From the NCBI GenBank assembly GCA_038239195.1, contig JBBSEZ010000347.1, positions 1-10,875 of the forward strand: DNA of 10,875 nt, in the 5' to 3' direction. The position numbers and the translations under genes are program-made. Below, in pieces: positions 6,642 to 10,875 of the stretch; position 1 is the stretch's first letter; each line of letters begins with the position of its first letter. This DNA comes from JBBSEZ01 sp038239195. GTDB taxonomy: Bacteria; Planctomycetota; Planctomycetia; Gemmatales; Gemmataceae. The notes under the pieces were generated by a model, which made no database searches, was not told the origin of the DNA, and worked only from the letters and a program-made list of their open reading frames with translations.

Positions 6642-6971
6642 GTGAGTTTCTACTTCCCCAGCGCCGACGAGCTCGGTCGGCACGCAATCTTCCCCGGCGT
6701 GACGATCCAGACCGCGGCGGCGGAGAAGATGCTGGTGTCCGTTGTCGATCTGGCCCCGCACGCCATCGTCGAGGAGCACGCCCACCCGCACGAGCAGGTC
6801 GGCATCCTCTTGCAGGGGCGGGCCCTCTTCTTCATCGGCGACGAGCAGAAGGAGGTGCGCGCGGGGGACCTCTGGCGCATCCCCGGCGGGGTGCGCCACA
6901 AGGTGATTGCGCTCGACGAGCCGGTGCGGGCGCTGGACGTCTTCTGCCCGGTGCGCGAAGAGTATCGCTAA
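6642..6971 (+). CDS. Small single-domain cupin protein
   Basis: A 109-aa single cupin. Cupin motif 1 is EEHAHPHEQVGILLQGR, with metal-ligand positions H46, H48 and Q52 (Gln in place of Glu, common in this family). Motif 2 is GDLWRIPGGVRHKV, with the fourth ligand H86. A metal-bound small beta-barrel is therefore expected, in the cytoplasm, as there is no signal peptide. Such proteins include dioxygenases, isomerases and sugar- or auxin-binding proteins, and the specific role cannot be told. The start is GTG at 6642, chosen because GGAGG (6628-6632) lies nine bases upstream and homology-like sequence begins there (VSFYFPSADEL); an in-frame upstream ATG at 6561 would lie in the terminator. The gene is convergent with the aminotransferase, with a structured repeat between them. 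Confidence 0.88.
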   Translation: MSFYFPSADELGRHAIFPGVTIQTAAAEKMLVSVVDLAPHAIVEEHAHPHEQVGILLQGRALFFIGDEQKEVRAGDLWRIPGGVRHKVIALDEPVRALDVFCPVREEYR

Positions 6972-6997
6972 GGCGAGCGGCAGGAAAAAGGCATGCT

Positions 6998-7144
6998 TGT
7001 AGGACGGCTCTCCCGAGCCGTCCGGACGGCTCAGGAGCCTATTATCCCCCGAAGCGGGGGACGCCTGCGGCAAGGAGACGGCCTTGGCTTTACTGATCGG
7101 GCGTTCACATTCGTGGCCCGTCTCCTTGGAAGAGCCGTCCTACA
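6998..7144. repeat. Nested inverted-repeat element between convergent genes
   Basis: The outer arms TGTAGGACGGCTCT (6998-7011) and its exact complement (7131-7144) bound a 147-bp block. Inside are a 9-bp hairpin, GGACGGCTC / GAGCCGTCC (7002-7010 / 7015-7023); a further copy GGACGGCTC (7024-7032); a hairpin TCCCCCG-AAG-CGGGGGA (7045-7061); and CAAGGAGACGG (7071-7081) with its exact complement (7118-7128). It contains no gene. The organisation resembles a non-autonomous mobile or REP-type intergenic repeat, and it could also end transcription from both sides. No target-site duplication was evident. Confidence 0.8.
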
Positions 7145-7175
7145 GCAAACCAACTCCTGTCGCTCGCCTAACTCG

Positions 7176-8453
7176 TCACGCGGCAACTTTCTTGCCCGCC
7201 GCCGGAGCGCCGCGCAGGGCGCGCACGTGTTCGCCCAGGCGATGGAGGCCCTCTTCGAGTCGGCCGTCCTCGAGGGCATAGCTCAGCCGAACGTGGTGCG
7301 TCCCGAGGGGGCCGAACAGGTCGCCGGGCACGACGCATACCTTGTGCCGCTGCGACAGGCCTTCGGCAAAGGCCCGCCCGGTGACGCCGAGCTCCTTGAC
7401 CGGCAGCCAGACGAAGAGCCCGCCCGCCGGCCAGTCGGGGGCCAACTCGAACGCGCGCAGTCGGTCCACGGTGTAGCGCCGCCGCGCCTCGAACTGGGCG
7501 AGGATGGGGGCGAAGGGAGCGTCCCCGGCGCGCAGGGCGCCGAGGGCGATCTGCTGAGAAAGGGTGGGGACGAAGGGGCAGCGCAGCGCGGCCGTGGCGA
7601 GGCAGGGCCGCAGGAGATGGCGGTGGGTCGCCAGCCAGCCCACGCGCGCTGAGGCGAGGGCGTGGCCCTTGCTGACGCTCCCCACGGTGAGGGTGCGCTC
7701 CCGGGCGCTGGGCAGCGAGCCCATGCTGACGGGGGCCACCTCGTAGCGGAACCGCCCGAACACCTCGTCGCTGAGAACGAGCACGTCGTGGCGATTGGCC
7801 CACCAGGCGATCTGTTCGAGGTCCTCGGGCGCCACGATCCCACCCGTCGGGTTGGCGGGCGAACAGAGCACGAGCAAGCGCGCCCCGCGGAGGGCCCGGG
7901 CGAGATGATCGAGCCGGAGGCGAGTGCGCCCTTCCTCCATCCACGTCGGCAGCCAGCGGACGGAGGCGCCGCGGGCGCGCACCGCCAGAGGATAGAGAGG
8001 AGAGATAGGGCCCGGCAGGACGACGCGGTCGCCGCGGTTGACGAAGGCGTCGAGGGCGATCTGCACGGCCCCGAGGGCCCCGGCCGTGATGAGCACCTCC
8101 TCGCCGGGGCGGAACGCGAGGTTCTGGGGCAGCAGGTGCTCGGCGACGGCGATGCGCAACTCGGCCAGCCCCGCGACGGGGGGCCAGCCGCGCCGATCGG
8201 CCGGCAACTTGGTGCTTCCCGAGGGCGAGACGTCGAAGTGCGGCGAGCCCTGGGCCAAGTCGATCGCGTCGGGCGCGTGCGCTTCCAACGCTTCCGCCGC
8301 CCGTTCGAGGTCGGCGAACGGCGCCCCGAGGAGCCGGTCGGCATAGTAGCGCAAGAACTCGGCCCCGCCTTCGAGGCGCCGCTGCGCGCCGGGCAGAAAG
8401 CGCGCAACGCCGCTGCGAACGAGCAGCTTGAGGAAGAGCGCACGGCCGTTCAT
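7176..8453 (-). CDS. Fold-type I PLP-dependent aminotransferase (class I/II)
   Basis: A 425-aa cytoplasmic aminotransferase-like enzyme, probably transferring an amino group to a 2-oxo acid with pyridoxal phosphate. Visible cofactor residues are TAGALGA (123-129, phosphate loop), N201 in SPANPTGG, D229 in LSDEVF, the Schiff-base lysine K262 in SVSKGHALASARVGW, and R270. R389 in HHVRLSY is the usual carboxylate-binding arginine. The Tyr normally three residues after the Asp, contacting the PLP ring hydroxyl, is Phe here (F232). The substrate cannot be assigned. The start ATG at 8451-8453 has GAGGG eight bases upstream; an in-frame extension of 26 codons is not supported. The 111-bp gap to the NagB-like gene upstream on the same strand allows co-transcription but does not prove it. 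Confidence 0.9.
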   Translation of the reverse strand: MNGRALFLKLLVRSGVARFLPGAQRRLEGGAEFLRYYADRLLGAPFADLERAAEALEAHAPDAIDLAQGSPHFDVSPSGSTKLPADRRGWPPVAGLAELRIAVAEHLLPQNLAFRPGEEVLITAGALGAVQIALDAFVNRGDRVVLPGPISPLYPLAVRARGASVRWLPTWMEEGRTRLRLDHLARALRGARLLVLCSPANPTGGIVAPEDLEQIAWWANRHDVLVLSDEVFGRFRYEVAPVSMGSLPSARERTLTVGSVSKGHALASARVGWLATHRHLLRPCLATAALRCPFVPTLSQQIALGALRAGDAPFAPILAQFEARRRYTVDRLRAFELAPDWPAGGLFVWLPVKELGVTGRAFAEGLSQRHKVCVVPGDLFGPLGTHHVRLSYALEDGRLEEGLHRLGEHVRALRGAPAAGKKVAA

Positions 8454-8564
8454 GGCAGGTTCCCTCGCGAACTGGGGGCACCTCATCGTCCGCCCGATGC
8501 GCGCCGCGGTGAGGGGAGGATGATACCCCAAGGCCCCGTCGCTCTCAACGCCAAAGGGCCCTGC
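8454..8564 (-). other. Intergenic gap between NagB-like and aminotransferase genes
   Basis: The gap holds the aminotransferase ribosome-binding site at its left end and GC-rich sequence. I see no clear terminator: only a weak five-base GGCCC/GGGCC pairing near 8532-8560. Joint transcription of the two genes is therefore possible. Confidence 0.3.
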
Positions 8565-9515
8565 TCAATGACAGTCCGCGACGAGCGGGCTGGCGAGCTC
8601 GCGCACGAAGAACAGCCGGCCGGGCAGGGTCGGCATGAAGCTCGACGGGATCCACGGCGTCGGCTCGTGGTGAAGCGTCATGCGCAGCGACAGGCCCTGC
8701 CACTGCATGCCGCGGCCGAGGGCGCCATCGGCCCCGCCGATGATGCGGTCGGCGGCGAGGAAAAGGGCCGGGCCGATGGTGTTGGCGAAGGCGGGGACCA
8801 GGGTGGTACGGCTGCGGAAGCTGGTGATGGCGTTTTGCTCCACGGTCAGCGGGTGGAGGCGGGCCCCGAGGCGATGCCGCTGGGCCTTCCAGTCTGCCTC
8901 GCTGGCGAACTCGCCGGCGAAGTGAGGCTCCCAGAAGGCGATGTGGCAGACCCGGCCAATGCCGAACACCGTCACCAGTTTCGCCCCGCCCTTCTTCAAC
9001 TCGCCGATCTGCTCGGCGTAGGTGGGCAGTTCGGCCTTCTGCGCGAAGTGGCGCTGCGCAACGGGCACGGTGCTGGCGCCCAGCGGGCCGTAGAACGCCT
9101 GCTCCATCGCGTGCTGGAACGAGCCGGGCGCATCGCCGGCGAGGGTGTTCCCCTGGGAGTCCGACCACTCGTCCATGTTGAAGCCGTGAACGTGGTCGCA
9201 CGAAGTGCCCCACTCGGTCAGGAAGTAGACCGCCCAGCGGTACATGCCCATCGGGCCCACCGGGAGGATGAAGACCAGGGGGCGGCCCGCCTGCCGGGCC
9301 AGTTGCACCTCGCGGGCGATCTCGTGGCCCATGAAGGTGTCGAAGTCCTCGAACGAGGCGCAGGCGATCGGCTCGAACTGCGGGTGCCACCACGGCTGGC
9401 GCGCCACCACCGCCTCGGGGGACAGCGCGCCGAGTTGATCGATCCGGGCGAGGTCCCAGCCGGCAGGAAGGAAGCCCTCCATCATCGAGCCGGGCAAAGT
9501 CGTCATCAGGTCCAT
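8565..9515 (-). CDS. Glucosamine-6-phosphate isomerase/deaminase-like protein (NagB fold)
   Basis: A 316-aa member of the NagB/RpiA/6-phosphogluconolactonase fold, longer than the roughly 266 aa of E. coli NagB. FILPVGPMGMYRW (82-94) corresponds to the sugar-phosphate loop, FNMDEWSDS (112-120) matches NagB FNMDE with the base Asp (D115), and GIGRVCHIAFWEP (185-197) matches GxGxDGHIAFNEP. In the last motif His (H191) and Glu (E196) are kept, but the catalytic Asp (D141 of E. coli) is Val (V189) and the following Gly is Cys. The protein may use another substrate, or bind sugar phosphate without deaminating it. The start ATG at 9513-9515 has GGAG eight bases upstream; 20 in-frame upstream codons are not supported. 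It is cytoplasmic and possibly co-transcribed with the aminotransferase gene. Fold is secure, reaction is not. Confidence 0.85.
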   Translation of the reverse strand: MDLMTTLPGSMMEGFLPAGWDLARIDQLGALSPEAVVARQPWWHPQFEPIACASFEDFDTFMGHEIAREVQLARQAGRPLVFILPVGPMGMYRWAVYFLTEWGTSCDHVHGFNMDEWSDSQGNTLAGDAPGSFQHAMEQAFYGPLGASTVPVAQRHFAQKAELPTYAEQIGELKKGGAKLVTVFGIGRVCHIAFWEPHFAGEFASEADWKAQRHRLGARLHPLTVEQNAITSFRSRTTLVPAFANTIGPALFLAADRIIGGADGALGRGMQWQGLSLRMTLHHEPTPWIPSSFMPTLPGRLFFVRELASPLVADCH

Positions 9516-9763
9516 GCGGCACTCTCCGAGGTTGCGAGTTCGGCCATTCATCCAGCGAACATGAAAAGAGCGCATCGCGTGCCGCAGGTCAACTGAATTT
9601 TTCCCAGAGGGCCTACTTCGATGGCCGTCCGCCGCCCGCGCGCGGGAAAACCTTGGGAGGCGCCCTTGTACTCTCGGCGGGAGGCGGTAAAAAAGGATGG
9701 TCCCGGGCGAATGGCCCCGAACGTCTAACCGCGAGCTCCCTCTTTTTGATTCGTGGAGGTCTT
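9516..9763. other. Divergent intergenic region, NagB-like / DUF6263-like genes
   Basis: These 248 bp separate two divergent genes and must hold both promoters. Visible features are an A/T-rich patch near 9593-9602, a 12-base palindrome CCCGCGCGCGGG (9635-9646), and the ribosome-binding site GGAGG (9755-9759) of the rightward gene. CGTCTAA at 9721-9727 resembles an ECF-type -10 element, but I found no matching -35 box at the right distance. No gene is supported. Confidence 0.4.
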
Positions 9764-10801
9764 ATGTTCTCTCGCCGGCTTCTGGCTGGTCTGCTTATCC
9801 TGGGCGCAGGCGCCAGCCTGAGCGTCCCGGCCCTCGCGCAGAAGGACAAGGATAAGGAGAAGCCCAAGCCCAAGGAAGTGACGCCTCCGAAGGAGACCGG
9901 CAAGGTCACGCTGGCGTGGAACTTCGGCACCGCCGCCGCCCCCGCCAAAGAGTTCTTCCAGACGATGACCACGACGACCGAACAGACCATGACGGTCATG
10001 AACAACAAGGTCACGCAGAAGCAGAAGCAGACCTTCATCTTCAGTTGGAAGCCGCTGGCGCTCGTCGGCGACAAGTGGACGATCGAGCAGAAGATCCTCG
10101 GCGTGGCGATGGACATCGACATTGGCGGGAGCAAGATCCAGTACGACTCGCAGAAGGAAAACCCCAACAACCCGCTGGCGGAGTTCTTCAAGGCCCTCGA
10201 GAACGCCACCTTCACGATCACCCTGAACGCCAAGACGCTCAAGGTAGAGGGCATCAAGGGCCGCGAGGAGTTTCTCAAGAAGCTGGTGACCGCCAACCCC
10301 CAGATGAAGCCGTTGCTGGACACCATCCTGAGCGAGGACGCGCTCAAGGAGATGGCCGAGCCGACCTTCGCCGTCATCCCCACCGACGCCGTGACACCGG
10401 GCAAGTCGTGGCCCAAGACCACGACGCTCGACATGGGGCCCATCGGGAAGTACAAGAACGTCTACAAGTACACCTACAAGGGCCGCGAGGGCAAGGACGA
10501 GAAGGGCACGCTGCACCGGATCGACGTCGAGACGACGTTGACCTACACCCCGCCGGCCGACGGGACGGACGCGCGCGGCCTCCCCTTCAAGATCAAGAGC
10601 GCCGACCTCAAGAGCGAGAACGCCACCGGGTCGGTCCTCTTCGACAACGCGCTTGGCCGGGTCCAGAGCTCCAAAATGAGCCTCGACTTGCGCGGCGATC
10701 TGAGCATCGAGATTGGCGGGCAAACGACCAAGGTCACGCTGGCCCAGAAACAGACGTCCGAGGTCACCACCAGCAGCGAGAGCCCGATCCAGAAGCGCTG
10801 A
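9764..10801 (+). CDS. Exported DUF6263-like protein
   Basis: A 345-aa protein of unknown function. A signal peptide is clear: MFSRRLLAGLLILGAGASL, with likely cleavage after VPALA (residue 25). A charged Lys/Pro-rich linker (26-45) follows, then a beta-rich body. Segments such as QTMTVMNNKVTQKQKQTFIFSW, GVAMDIDIGGSKIQYDS, PLAEFFKAL and NPQMKPLLDTILSEDALKEMAEPTF agree with what I recall of the DUF6263 family in planctomycetes. That recollection was not checked by search. There are no lipobox cysteine, transmembrane segments or catalytic motifs. The start ATG has GGAGG (9755-9759) four bases upstream, a short but usable distance. Lys and Thr are much more common than in neighbouring proteins, as is usual for this exported type. 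No partner gene is visible. Confidence 0.85.
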   Translation: MFSRRLLAGLLILGAGASLSVPALAQKDKDKEKPKPKEVTPPKETGKVTLAWNFGTAAAPAKEFFQTMTTTTEQTMTVMNNKVTQKQKQTFIFSWKPLALVGDKWTIEQKILGVAMDIDIGGSKIQYDSQKENPNNPLAEFFKALENATFTITLNAKTLKVEGIKGREEFLKKLVTANPQMKPLLDTILSEDALKEMAEPTFAVIPTDAVTPGKSWPKTTTLDMGPIGKYKNVYKYTYKGREGKDEKGTLHRIDVETTLTYTPPADGTDARGLPFKIKSADLKSENATGSVLFDNALGRVQSSKMSLDLRGDLSIEIGGQTTKVTLAQKQTSEVTTSSESPIQKR

Positions 10802-10817
10802 ATCGCCCTCGCGGGCG
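10802..10817. repeat. Short hairpin after the last gene
   Basis: TCGCCC (10803-10808) pairs with GGGCGA (10813-10818) over a TCGC loop, two bases after the stop. It is followed by an A-run, not T, so on the plus strand it is not a standard intrinsic terminator, though it could protect the 3' end of the message. Confidence 0.4.
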
Positions 10818-10826
10818 AAAAAGACT

Positions 10827-10875
10827 GGCGGGGGGGGGGCGCCCCCCGCTGGGGGGGGGGCGCCCCCCCCCCGCC
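10827..10875. repeat. Perfect G/C homopolymer inverted repeat at the window end
   Basis: The 15 bases at 10827-10841 (GG, C, ten G, CG) are exactly complementary to the last 15 bases, 10861-10875. Between them lie six C, GCT and ten G. Natural cruciform DNA is possible, but homopolymer runs of this length at a sequence end are also a typical sequencing or assembly artefact. Confidence 0.75.

Noticed and set aside
5367..7073. 568-codon minus-strand frame opposite the STN-like and cupin genes
   Set aside because: It covers two real genes and an intrinsic terminator, and has Arg/Leu/Asp/Val-rich shadow composition.
7662..9596. 644-codon plus-strand frame opposite the aminotransferase and NagB-like genes
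   Set aside because: It is an antisense shadow running across two genes and an intergenic gap, with no recognisable domain.

Overview
The window is a high-GC, densely coded stretch of chromosome with nine protein genes and no RNA genes, phage genes, transposases or CRISPR arrays that I can see. The most likely source is a planctomycete, perhaps close to the Gemmata group. The main reasons are two exported proteins of types I associate with that phylum: a short secretin-N (STN)-like protein at 5346-6545 and a DUF6263-like protein at 9764-10801. This assignment is inference, because no ribosomal or marker RNA is present.

Layout from left to right. argC (arginine biosynthesis, minus strand) is divergent from an amidase-signature hydrolase (plus). 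Their start codons lie in the two arms of a 35-bp inverted repeat built on a CGTAGTC heptamer. The amidase converges on a minus-strand pair, a creatininase-family amidohydrolase followed 22 bp later by a SulP-type anion transporter with a STAS domain; this is a probable two-gene operon. A divergent control region with two clear hairpins (5094-5118 and 5232-5252) separates that operon from the STN-like exported protein, which ends in a good intrinsic terminator. A small cupin protein follows. A 147-bp block of nested inverted repeats (6998-7144) then separates the cupin from two minus-strand genes, a NagB-like sugar-phosphate isomerase homologue and a fold-type I aminotransferase. The last gene, on the plus strand, encodes the DUF6263-like exported protein. 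The window closes with a perfect G/C homopolymer inverted repeat that may be a sequencing or assembly artefact.

The genes do not form one pathway. argC is housekeeping; creatininase and SulP may be linked (hydrolysis and transport); the NagB-like and aminotransferase genes may be co-transcribed. Seven genes have a Shine-Dalgarno sequence close to the chosen start. argC and the amidase have none, and both start inside the repeat. I found no convincing new multi-gene system. The observations most worth a second look are the start-codon-embedding inverted repeat, the nested repeat at 6998-7144, and the NagB-like protein whose catalytic Asp position is Val.
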